The notes: generated by a model from the letters alone, not told the origin. Positions 1 through 8,920 are shown, counted from the first letter of the stretch. The stretch: 64,000 nucleotides of DNA from Deltaproteobacteria bacterium (GCA_031285295.1 JAITWK010000039.1:1-64000), one strand, 5' to 3'. Numbers and translations: made by a program.

Positions 1-36
1 TACATTTCCTCTGCAAATATTAAAATTTATCCCCCC

Positions 37-85
37 GGGGTCCGGGGCTCGGCCCCGGACCCCGCATAGGGGCATGGCCCCTATG
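37..85. repeat. Two GC-rich hairpins downstream of nrnA
   Basis: A 12-bp perfect stem with a 3-nt loop (37-63) is followed by a 9-bp perfect stem, CATAGGGGC with loop ATG (65-85). Both lie just beyond the nrnA stop codon. There is no U-tract, so a standard terminator is unlikely. The 15-nt stretch at 59-73 recurs exactly at 2610-2624 behind infB, which suggests a dispersed GC-hairpin element. Confidence 0.6.
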
Positions 86-93
86 TACCCATA

Positions 94-1143
94 TTATCTG
101 TGTAGGGCTTCTACCGCCGGAATCAGCAACTCCAGCACGGCTTTTTCTGTTTCGAACGGCGTGAGCTCTGTGGAGGCCCCGGCTGCGCTTTTGTGCCCGC
201 CGCCGCCGAAGTGCGCCGCGATGGCCTGCACATCAACCGAGTTTTCACCGCCCAGTGAACGCAGGCTGATTTTGCAGCCGCAGCCTTTCAGACTGTTTGC
301 CCCGCTGCTTAATTTGGCGGGTTTTTCCCGCACCAGCAGCGTGGCATCCACACCTTTAAGCCTGCGCAGGAAGGAGACAAAGCCTTCCAGATCGGAAGGG
401 TCACAACGATATTTTTTAAGCATGGACAGTTCGATGCGCACACTGACCACCCGCCCCTCGGCGCGTATGGAAATATTTCGCATCAGTTCGCCCCATAATT
501 GCATCCGGTTGGAGCTCCAGTTATTTTCGCCCTTGCGGGTGAACTCTTCCGGCCTGAGGCCAAGGTCAAGAATGTCGGCTGCCATGCGCAGGATGGTCGA
601 ACTGGTGTTGGCGTAGGTAAAATTGCCGGTATCGTTGACCATGCCAAGATAAATGGCCTCACCGAGATCGCCGGAGAGAGGCTGAGCAAACCATCCGGCC
701 AGTTGTCCGATCAATTGGGCGGTGGCTCCGGCCTCGGCATCCACCCAGTTCAATTGGGCGAAATGCGGGTTGTCACTGTGGTGATCGATACAGAGCGAAG
801 CGGTGTTTTCCCAGCCTGCCGGACGCTTGCCCGCGAAAAAATCGCTGCTTTCCGGGCCGCCGCGTTCGGCAGTGGCGCAATCTACCAGCACCAGCAGATC
901 CGGACACCAGCCGCGCAACTCGGAAAAATCGCGTACCAGCGATACCGGCCAGTTCAGCCAATCCAACCCAGCCGGCATGGCGCTATGGCAGTACAGGCGC
1001 ACCTGCTTGCCCAGACGGACGCAAAGATGCCCCAGGCCGGAAAGCGATCCGGCTGCGTCTCCATCCGGGTCATAGTGGGTTATGATCAGTATATTGCTGT
1101 GCCGTTGCAGCATTTCAGCCACACGGGCGAGAATGTCGGACAT
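94..1143 (-). CDS. nrnA: DHH-family nanoRNase / pAp phosphatase NrnA
   Basis: Cytoplasmic DHH/DHHA1 phosphoesterase of 349 residues, the usual length for NrnA (bifunctional oligoribonuclease and 3'-phosphoadenosine 5'-phosphate phosphatase). Visible metal-binding motifs are ITHYDPDGD at 21-29, the signature DHH at 120-122 and VNDTGNF near 169-175. The DHHA1 substrate loop GGGGHKSAAG is at 313-322. The start has an AAGGA ribosome-binding site 7 nt upstream. It is the last visible gene of the rimP-nusA-infB cluster, its usual position. A short Ser/Gly/Cys-rich insert (about 279-290, with GCGC) precedes the DHHA1 beta-strands and is unusual. Family is clear; the split between oligoribonuclease and pAp activity cannot be told from sequence. 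Confidence 0.9.
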   Translation of the reverse strand: MSDILARVAEMLQRHSNILIITHYDPDGDAAGSLSGLGHLCVRLGKQVRLYCHSAMPAGLDWLNWPVSLVRDFSELRGWCPDLLVLVDCATAERGGPESSDFFAGKRPAGWENTASLCIDHHSDNPHFAQLNWVDAEAGATAQLIGQLAGWFAQPLSGDLGEAIYLGMVNDTGNFTYANTSSTILRMAADILDLGLRPEEFTRKGENNWSSNRMQLWGELMRNISIRAEGRVVSVRIELSMLKKYRCDPSDLEGFVSFLRRLKGVDATLLVREKPAKLSSGANSLKGCGCKISLRSLGGENSVDVQAIAAHFGGGGHKSAAGASTELTPFETEKAVLELLIPAVEALHR

Positions 1144-1190
1144 ATTTGCTTCCTTCAGGGAACAAGCACCAGCGCGTCTCGTGACAATGC

Positions 1191-1487
1191 CTATTCCACT
1201 GCTATTATTTCAATGTCATCGTAAACCAGTTCTTCGTCACAAGCGGCTTGCGCCATGTTCAGGCATTTGGCCAGGCGGCTTTCCAGATGCTGTTTTTCGT
1301 TACAGACCGAGGCAACGGACAGGCAAAGGTAATCCATGCTGTCCTCGCTGCCGGTTTCGGCTACGGATACGTTGAACTTGTTACGTATTTTCTGTTTCAG
1401 GCTCAGGGCCACACGGCGTTTATCCTTGAGCGATTCGTTGCCGTGCAGCCTGAATTCCAAGCGTAGTATGCCTACAAAAACCGCCAT
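1191..1487 (-). CDS. ylxP: YlxP-like DUF503 protein
   Basis: A 98-residue protein matching the DUF503/YlxP family: it begins with a beta-strand of the type VGILRLEFRLHGNESLKDKRR and ends in the typical acidic tail. The family sits between infB and rbfA/nrnA in many bacteria and is thought to act near ribosome biogenesis, but its biochemistry is not established. rbfA, usually next, is absent between this gene and nrnA. The start codon directly abuts a palindromic repeat (1489-1611). The only good ribosome-binding site, GAGG 6 nt upstream, lies inside the repeat end. Confidence 0.8.
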   Translation of the reverse strand: MAVFVGILRLEFRLHGNESLKDKRRVALSLKQKIRNKFNVSVAETGSEDSMDYLCLSVASVCNEKQHLESRLAKCLNMAQAACDEELVYDDIEIIAVE

Positions 1488-1488
1488 T

Positions 1489-1611
1489 TAGTGCCTCATT
1501 TTGCTGTGATGCTGCGTCAGATTTCATTTTTGCCTCCTGTCGAGTACCAGAAGAGTACACTCCGTCGGCAAAAATGAAATCTTCCTTGCCTGACAGCAAA
1601 AGCAGGCACTA
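1489..1611. repeat. Palindromic intergenic repeat, copy 1
   Basis: About 123 bp. The ends are inverted repeats: TAGTGCC at the left and GGCACTA at the right, continuing into TTTTGCTGT and ACAGCAAAA. An inner 13-bp perfect arm pair, TTTCATTTTTGCC and its complement, flanks a conserved core GTCGAGTAC-AGAAGAGTACAC. The same core recurs at 15441-15566, 29751-29954, 35455-35584 and 47339-47463. It fills the gap between ylxP and the upstream small membrane-protein gene. Confidence 0.8.
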
Positions 1612-1635
1612 ACTCAAAGTCAGGTATTTCAAATA

Positions 1636-1998
1636 TTATCGATCCAAACTGAGGCTGTTGAAATCTCCATCCACATCAAAGAAGATGCGCACATTGCCGA
1701 AGCTTACGCAGCGCAACGCATCGGCCTGCTCCTGGCGATATTGGGTTTTGGTCATGTTCAGGCCGCGCAGGGTGGTAATCAGATTGGGCCTGCCCTGACG
1801 CACTATTTCCGCATAGGCCCGTTCGCCTTCAATCAGGGCAAAGCTGTCGCCGGGATATTGTTGTCCGCTATCCCAGGGAATGACCACCAGGGTAAGTATG
1901 AGCCAGAAAGCCAGCAGCAGGGCCAGATGGATGCCGATGCGCCTGAGCGCACTGCGCCCCTGCCCGGAAGACTGTTTTTTGCCGAGATTCCACATCAT
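1636..1998 (-). CDS. Small single-pass membrane protein, unknown function
   Basis: A 120-residue protein with a basic N-terminus and one clear transmembrane segment (about 25-45, LALLLAFWLILTLVVIP), then a soluble domain of about 75 residues that should face the periplasm. It resembles FtsB/DivIC-type small proteins only in topology; I see no diagnostic motif. It overlaps the upstream gene by 4 nt (ATGA), so the two are translationally coupled and probably work together. Function not recognised. Confidence 0.65.
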   Translation of the reverse strand: MMWNLGKKQSSGQGRSALRRIGIHLALLLAFWLILTLVVIPWDSGQQYPGDSFALIEGERAYAEIVRQGRPNLITTLRGLNMTKTQYRQEQADALRCVSFGNVRIFFDVDGDFNSLSLDR

Positions 1999-2570
1999 GG
2001 AAGTCTCCCCGACCCCGACTCAGGTTGCCCGGCCTGCATGTCCGGCCTTGCCTGCCCATCCGGAAGCAGGGCCGATGCCCCCCCGGAAAGGCTTTGTCTG
2101 GCCGACCAGGCAAAGACAAGCGGGAAGCGTTGCCCGGTGAGTTTGTCCTCGGCGTAGAGTTCGCGCATCAAATAACGGCGGACCCAGAGCAGCCGTCCTT
2201 CCTGATTATAGTAGAGCTTGGCCAGACCGGCGTTCCAGGCGGGCATTTCGTCCTGCTCCTTCCAAACCGTGAAGGTGGTGTCGCCTTGCAGACGACTGAA
2301 GCGGGTGCCGCCGGAATGTCCCTGAATTCGGTTTACTTCTTCCCAGGCAGGTTCGAGCGAGGCGACCACACCGGCTAGGCCGTCAAAACCGGTGCTGAGC
2401 CCGGCCTGGTGATAGCCGCGCACGCCCGGCACTTCCACCAGCCAGTAATGCAGTACGAAAAAGAGTAAAAAGCCCCACAGAGCGGCCTGCGCAAGCAGGG
2501 CACCGCGCCAGAGAAGTCGCGTGAACAGGTTGGGCTTCCCGTTATCGTCGTTTGCTCTGTCTTTAAACAT
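1995..2570 (-). CDS. Membrane-anchored protein, unknown function
   Basis: A 191-residue protein with a cytoplasmic basic N-terminus, one transmembrane helix (about 25-48) and a periplasmic domain. The C-terminal tail of about 30 residues is low-complexity and rich in Gly, Ser, Gln and Pro. GAGG precedes the ATG by 4 nt. Its stop overlaps the start of the next membrane protein by 4 nt (ATGA). Both lie between infB and ylxP, an insertion relative to the common infB-ylxP-rbfA order. No homologous family recognised. Confidence 0.65.
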   Translation of the reverse strand: MFKDRANDDNGKPNLFTRLLWRGALLAQAALWGFLLFFVLHYWLVEVPGVRGYHQAGLSTGFDGLAGVVASLEPAWEEVNRIQGHSGGTRFSRLQGDTTFTVWKEQDEMPAWNAGLAKLYYNQEGRLLWVRRYLMRELYAEDKLTGQRFPLVFAWSARQSLSGGASALLPDGQARPDMQAGQPESGSGRLP

Positions 2571-2593
2571 GCGGCCTCAGTCTATTCATATTT

Positions 2594-2646
2594 GGGGCTT
2601 CGCCCCTTAACCCCGCATAGGGGCCGGGGAGGCAGAGCCTCCCCGG
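2594..2646. repeat. GC-rich hairpins downstream of infB
   Basis: A 5-bp stem, GGGGC-TTC-GCCCC (2594-2606), and a 10-bp perfect stem, CCGGGGAGGC with loop AGA (2624-2646), sit about 10 nt past the infB stop. The 15-nt segment 2610-2624 is identical to 59-73 behind nrnA. There is no convincing U-tract, so this may be a repeat element that stabilises 3' ends rather than an intrinsic terminator. Confidence 0.55.
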
Positions 2647-2655
2647 AAAAGTTAC

Positions 2656-5600
2656 CTATAACGTAGCGGCTTCTTCCACTATTTCATAAGCTTCGATGTT
2701 GTCGCCCTGCTTGATATCGTTGTAGTTTTCAATGCCGATGCCGCATTCGTAGCCTTTGAGCACTTCGCGCACATCGTCCTTGAAGCGGCGCAGCGAGGCT
2801 ATGCGACCGGTAAAGACCACCACGCCGTCGCGCAGGAGGCGCACATGGGCGTTGCGCGTGATTTTGCCGTCAGAGACATGGCAACCGGCAATGGTACCGA
2901 TTTTCGGCACGCTGAAGGTTTCGCGCACTTCGGCGGTTCCGAGGGATACTTCTTTTTCCACCGGGGCCAGCAGGCCTTCCATGGCGCTTTTGATTTCTTC
3001 GGCCAGCTTGTAGATGATATCGTAAAAGCGGATATCCACCTTTTCGTGCTCGGCCAGTTCCTTGGTTTTGGGATTGGGACGCACGTTAAAGCCGATGATG
3101 ATGGCGTCCGAGGCGGCAGCCAGCAGCACGTCGGATTCGGAAATGGCTCCGGCCCCGCTATGCACGATATTGATGCGTACCTTTTCGGTGGAGAGTTTTT
3201 TAAGCTGGTCGGTAATGGCTTCCAGCGAACCCTGCACGTCGGCCTTGAGTACCAGATTGAGCACCAGAGTTTCCGCGTCGCCGCCACGGCTGGCCAGGAA
3301 GGTTTCCAGAGTGACTTTGGATTCCTTGGCCAGTTCGCGCTCACGCTGCTTCATGGCGCGGGTTTCGGCAATGCGGCGGGCCGCTTTTTCATCGGCCAGG
3401 CAAATGAATTCTTCACCGGCTTCCGGCACGCCTTCAAAACCCTGCACTTCCACTGGCATGGAAGGTCCGGCCTGGTTCACCTTGTTGCCCTGATCATCGA
3501 ACATGGCGCGTACGCGCCCGTGGTGGATGCCGCAGACAAAGGCGTCGCCCACGCGCAGGGTACCGCCCTGAATCAGCACGGTACCGATGGCGCCGCGCCC
3601 CTTGTCCAGTTTGGCTTCCACGATGTGACCGTGAGCCGCCTTGTCCGGGTTGGCCTTGAGTTCCAAAATATCCGCCTGCAAGGCCAGAAGTTCCAGAAAC
3701 TCGTCAAGGCCATCGCGCGTTTTGGCGGACATATACGAGAAGGTGACATCGCCGCCCCATTCTTCGGGAACCATGCCGACTTCGGAAAGTTCGCGCTTGA
3801 CGCGATCCGGGTTGGCGGTTTCCTTGTCCATCTTGTTCACGGCCACCATGATCGGCACTCCGGCTGCCTTGGCGTGGTTGATGGCTTCACGGGTTTGCTC
3901 CATGACGCCGTCATCGGCCGCAACCACCAGCACCACGATATCCGTGACTTCGGCTCCTCTGGCACGCATGGCCGTAAAGGCTTCGTGGCCGGGGGTATCC
4001 AGAAAGACGATGTCGCCTTTTTTGGAATGCACGAGATAAGCGCCGATGTGCTGGGTGATGCCGCCTGCTTCGCCACTGGTGACGGAAGTTTTGCGGATGG
4101 CGTCCAGAAGTGAGGTTTTGCCGTGGTCAACGTGACCCATGATGGTGACGACCGGGGGCCGGGTAACCATTTTGCCCGGATCATCCTGGGTTTGAGCGCC
4201 GCCGAGAAAGTCTTCTTCCGAGAAACCGACCTTTTCCACTTCGTAATCAAATTCCGCAGCCACCAGGGTGGCGGTGTCCACATCCAGCGACTGGTTGATG
4301 GTGGCCATAACGCCCAGACCGAAGAGAACCTTGATGATCTCGCCAGCCTTGAGTCCCATCTGGTGCGCCAGATCCGAGACGCGGATAAATTCTTCCATGC
4401 GGATTTTACGCTTGGCTGCCTTGAGCGGCTGCGAAGTGGCCTTTATTTCCTGCTTGCCGCCTTTGCCCTTGCCGCGTCGGCCTGAACGCATCCAGCTGCC
4501 TTCAGAATCCACGCCTTTGCCGAAACGGCCACCGGCTTCGGCTCCGAATTCAACAGTGCGTTTGCTGCTCTTCTGGCGTCTTTTGTTGCGATCCGCCTCA
4601 CTGCCCGGCGCTCCATCCGGCGGCGGAGTAGTGAAACCACCGGGTCTGCGACCAGCGTTATCACCCGGACGTCCGGCTCCGCCCGCACCCGCCGGGCGCG
4701 GCCCACCGGGACGAAATTCACGCTGCCCGCCGGGCTGTCCTGCCCCGCCCTGTGGGCCGCCGGGCTGTCCGCCCGGCTGACCATCGCGGCGCGGGCGAAA
4801 TTCGCGATCAGCACCGCCACGAGAATCTGTTCTGCCCTGTTCCGGGCGGTTGCCCGGCTGGCCGGGGCGCCATTCACGGCGTTTGTCGCCGCCCTGGCCC
4901 TGACCCGGTCTGCTGTAGGAACCCGGCGCACCGGACGATCCTGCCGCTCCGGTGGTCGCGCCCTGGCCGGTTCCGGTGGTTCCGGGCACTCCGACTGGCG
5001 GACGGGAAATTACGCGCACGCCGCTTTCCGGACGCGCCTTGCCGCGATCGGCGGAAGAAGGGCTGTCGGAGGAGCTGGCATTGGGCTGGGCTGCGTTCCT
5101 TTTATTTCTGGCCGGAACTGCCGCCTGATCGTGGCGGTTGCCGGAATCTGCCTGCGAGTCCTGATCTGCCTGGCCCGCTTTAGCGGTCAGGTCAGCTTCT
5201 TTGGCGGGCATTTCTGCCTTTTCAGGCAAAGCGGCTTCCGGGGCAGGGGTGGCCTGCCGGTCCTGAGTAGTTACGGCTGCGGCTGTATCGGCAGTTTGGG
5301 CGGCATCTCTGGCAGCAGCCGGATCAGACTGAGCGCTTTGGACCGCTTTATCCGCGTTATCAGCCTGACTTGCCGGAACAGCCGGAGCGGGCCGCGCCGG
5401 TTGACTGACAATACGGGCCGTGGTGGGTATGGTTTTTTTGGGCTCGGCGGCTTTGGCCTCGCCTTTGCGCGAAGCGGCTTTCGCCTGCTCATCACTCGAA
5501 AGAGCCGCTTCGGCTTGCGCGGCTTTGGGCGCGTCCTGGCTTTCTTTGCCAGCCACATCGGAGCGGCCTGTTTTGACAGCCTGAGCGTCTTCCACCCCGG

Positions 5601-5916
5601 CTTCGGGCTTGGCATCTTCCGCCATGACTCCGGATTTGGAGGCTTCCGCCCCGGCTTCAACCGGAGCAACTTCTGCATCAGCCGAAGCATCTTCCGCCGG
5701 TTTGCGGCGGCGGCGTACAATCACGTCCGCGCCATCGCGTTTTTCAGGCTGGGGGCCGGAGTGGAGGCGCTCCTTGATGCGGGCGATTTCCTCGTCAGCC
5801 AGTATACTGTTGCTGGCTTTGGCCTGGATGCTGAGTTCCTTGATTACATTAAACAGCTCCTTGGGAGCCATTTTCAGTTCGTCAGCAAGATCTTTCACTC
5901 TGATTTTATCGCTCAT
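2656..5916 (-). CDS. infB: Translation initiation factor IF-2
   Basis: GTPase that delivers initiator fMet-tRNA to the 30S subunit and promotes 70S joining. The start [14 protein letters not shown] is chosen because it begins the IF2_N domain and has a GAGGA site 8 nt upstream; a longer in-frame extension exists but lacks this support. Length 1086 residues, long for the family. Between the first IF2_N domain (1-55) and the second (about 510-565) lies a roughly 450-residue disordered linker, first Ala/Lys/Glu-rich, then Gly/Pro/Arg/Gln-rich. The G1 motif GHVDHGKT is at 594-601; the other G motifs (DTPGH, NKMD) and the C-terminal fMet-tRNA-binding domains follow. Sits in the conserved nusA-ylxR-infB order. 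Confidence 0.97.
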   Translation of the reverse strand: MSDKIRVKDLADELKMAPKELFNVIKELSIQAKASNSILADEEIARIKERLHSGPQPEKRDGADVIVRRRRKPAEDASADAEVAPVEAGAEASKSGVMAEDAKPEAGVEDAQAVKTGRSDVAGKESQDAPKAAQAEAALSSDEQAKAASRKGEAKAAEPKKTIPTTARIVSQPARPAPAVPASQADNADKAVQSAQSDPAAARDAAQTADTAAAVTTQDRQATPAPEAALPEKAEMPAKEADLTAKAGQADQDSQADSGNRHDQAAVPARNKRNAAQPNASSSDSPSSADRGKARPESGVRVISRPPVGVPGTTGTGQGATTGAAGSSGAPGSYSRPGQGQGGDKRREWRPGQPGNRPEQGRTDSRGGADREFRPRRDGQPGGQPGGPQGGAGQPGGQREFRPGGPRPAGAGGAGRPGDNAGRRPGGFTTPPPDGAPGSEADRNKRRQKSSKRTVEFGAEAGGRFGKGVDSEGSWMRSGRRGKGKGGKQEIKATSQPLKAAKRKIRMEEFIRVSDLAHQMGLKAGEIIKVLFGLGVMATINQSLDVDTATLVAAEFDYEVEKVGFSEEDFLGGAQTQDDPGKMVTRPPVVTIMGHVDHGKTSLLDAIRKTSVTSGEAGGITQHIGAYLVHSKKGDIVFLDTPGHEAFTAMRARGAEVTDIVVLVVAADDGVMEQTREAINHAKAAGVPIMVAVNKMDKETANPDRVKRELSEVGMVPEEWGGDVTFSYMSAKTRDGLDEFLELLALQADILELKANPDKAAHGHIVEAKLDKGRGAIGTVLIQGGTLRVGDAFVCGIHHGRVRAMFDDQGNKVNQAGPSMPVEVQGFEGVPEAGEEFICLADEKAARRIAETRAMKQRERELAKESKVTLETFLASRGGDAETLVLNLVLKADVQGSLEAITDQLKKLSTEKVRINIVHSGAGAISESDVLLAAASDAIIIGFNVRPNPKTKELAEHEKVDIRFYDIIYKLAEEIKSAMEGLLAPVEKEVSLGTAEVRETFSVPKIGTIAGCHVSDGKITRNAHVRLLRDGVVVFTGRIASLRRFKDDVREVLKGYECGIGIENYNDIKQGDNIEAYEIVEEAATL

Positions 5917-5930
5917 GCCCAAATTCCTCT

Positions 5931-6161
5931 TTACCTGCGCGCGGCGCGGCGCAACCATTTTTCCCTGCATCCGCCATCGGCGCACACATAATAACCCCGT
6001 CCCGCCAGATTCTGCTTGGCATCTTCCTGCGGCAGGCCATCCGTAAACACAAATCTTGTCAATTCACTCTTGGGGAAACGCTTGCGGCAGACCAGGCACA
6101 TACGCATGGGCAGCCGCTTTTCCCGCAGGCAAATTTCTCGACTATTCTCCGCTATTGGCAT
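5931..6161 (-). CDS. ylxR: YlxR-family (DUF448) protein
   Basis: A 76-residue protein with the YlxR signature [18 protein letters not shown] and [12 protein letters not shown], four cysteines in two CxxC-like pairs, and a basic C-terminus suited to RNA binding. YlxR lies between nusA and infB in most bacteria and has been linked to RNase P and to gene regulation. The start is uncertain: the ATG at 6161 overlaps nusA by 20 nt, and a second candidate ATG is at 6107. Either keeps the domain complete. Confidence 0.8.
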   Translation of the reverse strand: MPIAENSREICLREKRLPMRMCLVCRKRFPKSELTRFVFTDGLPQEDAKQNLAGRGYYVCADGGCREKWLRRAARR

Positions 6162-7440
6162 CTTCCGGGCCACCGTCTTCTTCGCTTTCGTCACGGGCGC
6201 TTTTATCTTCCGCAGGCAGCAGGAAGTTGATAGCCGAACGCAGGTCGGAGATTTTGGCCGGGGTGATGCCGTCAATTTCAGCCAGAACTTCATCGGAAGC
6301 CAGACTGATGGCTTCAAGCGAGGTGAGTCCGGCGGCCACAAAGCTTTCCAGCGGTATTTCCGCGACGCTGGCCAGTTGTTCCAGACCGCGTCCGATGGAG
6401 TTGGCCTCGTTATAACGGCTTTCGGTGTAAATATCTATTTTCCAGCCCAGGAGCTTGGCGGCCAGCTTGACGTTCTGCCCCTTGCGCCCGATGGAGTTGG
6501 TAAGCTGATCATCAGGCACGATCACTTCCAGCATGCCTTCCTCGTCATCCACAATGATGCGGGAGATAACAGCCGGGGCCAGAGCGTTGCTGGCATAGGT
6601 GGCCACATCCTGACTCCAGACCACGATATCGATGCGTTCGCCGCGAAGTTCCTGCACGATGTTCTGGATTCGGGAACCACGGATACCGACGCAAGCGCCC
6701 ACCGGATCAACATCGCGGTCGCGGCTGAGCACGGAAACTTTGGCCCGGCTGCCGGGGTCGCGGGCAACGCCGATAATCTGCACGGTGCCATCGTCAACTT
6801 CCGGCACTTCGCGTTTGAAGAGGGAGGCCATGTAATCCGGGTGCGAACGGGAAACCACAACCTGCGGCCCGCGTCCTTCGCGGCGCACATCAATGATGAT
6901 GGCCTGCGCCCGGTCGCCGCGCTTGTAGTGCTCGCGGGGGATTTGCTCTTCTTTGGGCAGAATGGCCTCGGTGCGGCCCAGGTTGATGATCCAGCCCGCC
7001 TTGTCGCGGCGCAGGATGATGCCGGAAACAATTTCGCCCTTGCGGTCCTTGAATTCTTCGTAAATGATTTCCTGCTCGGCATCACGCATGCGCTGGATAA
7101 TTACCTGCTTGGCCGACTGGGCCGCGATGCGTCCGAGATCTTCAACGCGCAGGCGGAAACCGACTTCGTCGTCCAGTTGCACGCTGGGGTCGTGCTGCTG
7201 GGCATCTTCCAGGCTGATCTGGGTATTGTCGTCCGCCGGATCATCCACAACTATCTTGAACTGGAAGACGTTGATGTCGCCGCTTTCCTCGTCAAAGCTC
7301 ACCTCGATGTCCAGATCGTCGCCGTATTTGCGCTCAACGGAAGTGCGCACCGCGTCTTCCAGAGTGGAGATCAGCATATTGCGGTCCAGACCTTTGTCTT
7401 TGCTGATCTGGTCAATGGCTTTCTTGAGTTCAACGCTCAT
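6142..7440 (-). CDS. nusA: Transcription termination/antitermination factor NusA
   Basis: A 432-residue RNA-polymerase-associated factor. N-terminal domain (1-125) is followed by an S1 RNA-binding domain (about 135-200), then two KH domains (about 205-345, including GVRGSRIQNIV and GRKGQNVKLAAK). One C-terminal helix-hairpin-helix-like repeat follows (about 365-410). It ends in a short acidic tail and lacks the second acidic repeat of E. coli NusA, as in many non-gammaproteobacteria. The ATG follows a GGAGG site. Upstream neighbour is rimP, downstream ylxR and infB. Confidence 0.97.
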   Translation of the reverse strand: MSVELKKAIDQISKDKGLDRNMLISTLEDAVRTSVERKYGDDLDIEVSFDEESGDINVFQFKIVVDDPADDNTQISLEDAQQHDPSVQLDDEVGFRLRVEDLGRIAAQSAKQVIIQRMRDAEQEIIYEEFKDRKGEIVSGIILRRDKAGWIINLGRTEAILPKEEQIPREHYKRGDRAQAIIIDVRREGRGPQVVVSRSHPDYMASLFKREVPEVDDGTVQIIGVARDPGSRAKVSVLSRDRDVDPVGACVGIRGSRIQNIVQELRGERIDIVVWSQDVATYASNALAPAVISRIIVDDEEGMLEVIVPDDQLTNSIGRKGQNVKLAAKLLGWKIDIYTESRYNEANSIGRGLEQLASVAEIPLESFVAAGLTSLEAISLASDEVLAEIDGITPAKISDLRSAINFLLPAEDKSARDESEEDGGPEDANSGE

Positions 7441-7468
7441 TTGTATATCCTCCGTCCAGAAAAATTAC

Positions 7469-8182
7469 TTATTTAGACTTCTTTGCGCTTTGTTTGGTGC
7501 CGGGCTTATGTCCCGGCTTGACCTTTTGCGGCGGTTCATACAGAAGTTTGGCTTTTTTTACATCGGCCCAGGCAAACTCAACGCGCGAAGCGGGAGAATC
7601 AGCCGGGTCAGGCGATCCGCTATCCGAAAATTCAAGCGTATAGCGATAATTTTCCGCATTTGCGACAGGGGGCGCCGCATTCGTGGCTTCCTGCTGTTGT
7701 GCGGCGACCAGCCGTCCGACGAATTTGCGGCGCAATCCGTGGCCGGGCGCGGCTTCGTGCAGGTTGATTTCCACCTGCTCGCCAACATAGGCGGCAAGCT
7801 GCACCGCCTGAAAGAAACGGCGATCCAGACCGGGGGTGGAAACTTCCAGCACATAGGCTGAGGGAATGAGATCTTCTACTTCCAGAGTCAGGCCGATCAG
7901 GCGCGAAGCTTCGGTGCATTCGTCAATACCGACAAGGCCGGGGGCCTCTTCATCGTGAGATTCCGGGTCAAGCTCTTCGCTGCCCACACTTTCGGAGGCG
8001 TTGTCCGCTTTTTCAAGCGAGTCGCCATCTTTTTCCGCGAAGCCAGCTTTCTCAATATAGATACGCAATATGGCGCGGGAAGTGGAAGGGAAATATTCCA
8101 GACCCCAAAGGCAAAGGCCAAGCGAGGCCAGTAACGGCTCGACAAGTAAGGATATTTGATCCGGCAACGAAAGTTTGTTCAT
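7469..8182 (-). CDS. rimP: Ribosome maturation factor RimP
   Basis: Assembly factor for the 30S subunit. The N-terminal alpha/beta domain (about 1-130) contains the typical motif VLEVSTPGLDR near 115-125 and is followed by an SH3-like C-terminal domain. At 237 residues it is much longer than the usual 150. An acidic insert (about 52-85, rich in Glu, Asp and Ser) lies in the N-terminal domain, and further residues with a Lys-rich tail extend the C-terminal domain. First gene of the nusA-infB operon, behind a promoter and structured leader (8183-8344). Ribosome-binding site is weak. Confidence 0.9.
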   Translation of the reverse strand: MNKLSLPDQISLLVEPLLASLGLCLWGLEYFPSTSRAILRIYIEKAGFAEKDGDSLEKADNASESVGSEELDPESHDEEAPGLVGIDECTEASRLIGLTLEVEDLIPSAYVLEVSTPGLDRRFFQAVQLAAYVGEQVEINLHEAAPGHGLRRKFVGRLVAAQQQEATNAAPPVANAENYRYTLEFSDSGSPDPADSPASRVEFAWADVKKAKLLYEPPQKVKPGHKPGTKQSAKKSK

Positions 8183-8206
8183 GCGCTCTTCGTAAAGAAT
8201 TTAGTC

Positions 8207-8233
8207 AAAAAAAAGGTGGCCCTTCAGGCCACC
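8207..8233 (-). terminator. Intrinsic terminator / attenuator just upstream of rimP
   Basis: On the minus strand a 7-bp stem GGTGGCC with a 5-nt loop is followed at once by eight U residues. It ends only about 24 nt before the rimP start and about 75 nt after the promoter's predicted start site, so it should act on the operon's own leader transcript. It may be an attenuator or the end of a small RNA. Confidence 0.75.
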
Positions 8234-8309
8234 CCATGAGCCAAGTGGCGGCTCTCAGGATGAGAAAGCCACGCCCCGTAATGAATTACAGAACTCAGCC
8301 TTCACTGAT
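8234..8309 (-). ncRNA. Structured leader RNA of the rimP-nusA-infB operon
   Basis: The transcript predicted from the promoter at 8316-8344 folds, by eye, into a long hairpin (GTGGC...TCTCA-TCC-TGAGA...GCCAC, minus strand, about 8240-8272) before the terminator stem. I cannot assign it to a known riboswitch or leader class. It could be an independent small RNA or a cis-acting attenuator. Confidence 0.4.
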
Positions 8310-8315
8310 GCGCGA

Positions 8316-8344
8316 ACCATAGCTCCGTCATTAAGACTTGTCAA
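8316..8344 (-). promoter_or_regulatory. Sigma70-type promoter of the rimP operon
   Basis: Minus strand: -35 TTGACA (8339-8344), 17-nt spacer, -10 TATGGT (8316-8321). This is a consensus -35 with a good -10 at ideal spacing. Predicted start site near 8309, giving a leader of about 125 nt. Confidence 0.7.
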
Positions 8345-8376
8345 GCTTTAGACCAGGGCTGGTTTTGCATTTGCCG

Positions 8377-8469
8377 CTATGCCGACTCATATTTTGCTTG
8401 GCACATCCAGATCCGCACCATTAAAGTAAAGAACCTCAGTCTGGCGCGTTCGGCCCAGACAACTTTCAT
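8377..8469 (-). pseudogene. Truncated ParE/RelE-type toxin remnant
   Basis: Starts MKVVWAERARLR, typical of the first strand and helix of ParE/RelE-superfamily toxins, and overlaps the antitoxin stop by ATGA, the classic arrangement. The frame closes after 30 codons, where a full toxin has about 90-100. The rest of the domain is missing or frameshifted, so the toxin is almost certainly inactive. Confidence 0.5.
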
Positions 8470-8753
8470 TGAACTTTACCCAGGCGCGAAAGCAGTTGTT
8501 GCCGCCTTTTTTCGGCTTCAGCCATTACGGTTTCATTATCAACCACATGCCCAAGGCGAATGTCCGCGCGTCCCTCGGCTACCTTTCTGGCAAACCATTG
8601 GTCATAAGTTTCCTGCGATTGCGCCTTTTGCACGACATCGCGCATAAAATCACGGATCAGCTGCGCCCCGGAGCGATCCTGCATTTTGGCAACTTCGGTG
8701 AAGGCATCTTTTAACAGGGTATCAACCCGAAGTGTAAATGTTGATTCAGGCAT
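8466..8753 (-). CDS. Ribbon-helix-helix antitoxin-like protein
   Basis: A 95-residue protein. The N-terminus ESTFTLRVDTLLKDAFTEVAKMQDRSGAQLIRDFMRD fits a ribbon-helix-helix DNA-binding fold (beta-strand 5-11, two helices to about 42), as in RelB/ParD/CopG-type antitoxins. The C-terminal part would bind the toxin. A GGAGG site precedes the ATG. A promoter containing a short palindrome lies just upstream, consistent with autoregulation. The toxin partner downstream is decayed, so this is an orphan antitoxin. Confidence 0.7.
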   Translation of the reverse strand: MPESTFTLRVDTLLKDAFTEVAKMQDRSGAQLIRDFMRDVVQKAQSQETYDQWFARKVAEGRADIRLGHVVDNETVMAEAEKRRQQLLSRLGKVQ

Positions 8754-8777
8754 GAAATCCTCCTGTGTTCAGTTAGC

Positions 8778-8804
8778 AGTATATTGTAACACATGGTGTG
8801 TCAA
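8778..8804 (-). promoter_or_regulatory. Promoter and operator-like palindrome of the antitoxin gene
   Basis: Minus strand: -35 TTGACA (8799-8804) and -10 TATACT (8778-8783), with a slightly short 15-nt spacer. A perfect inverted repeat ACACA-TGG-TGTGT (8789-8801) overlaps the spacer and -35, as expected for an autorepressed toxin-antitoxin operon. Confidence 0.55.
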
Positions 8805-8920
8805 GAATGTCAGCAAGCCGCCGCCGCACTTCAACCCCGCGCAGCCGGGCAAGCAGATTACAGGCCGGGTGATCCAGCGGAACTAAGGTAATTCAAGCTT
8901 TGCCGGGCGATTAACCATTT

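Noticed and set aside
1191..2570. Assigning one of the two small membrane proteins or YlxP as RbfA
   Set aside because: None shows the RbfA KH-like pattern; the 98-residue protein fits DUF503/YlxP and the others are membrane-anchored.
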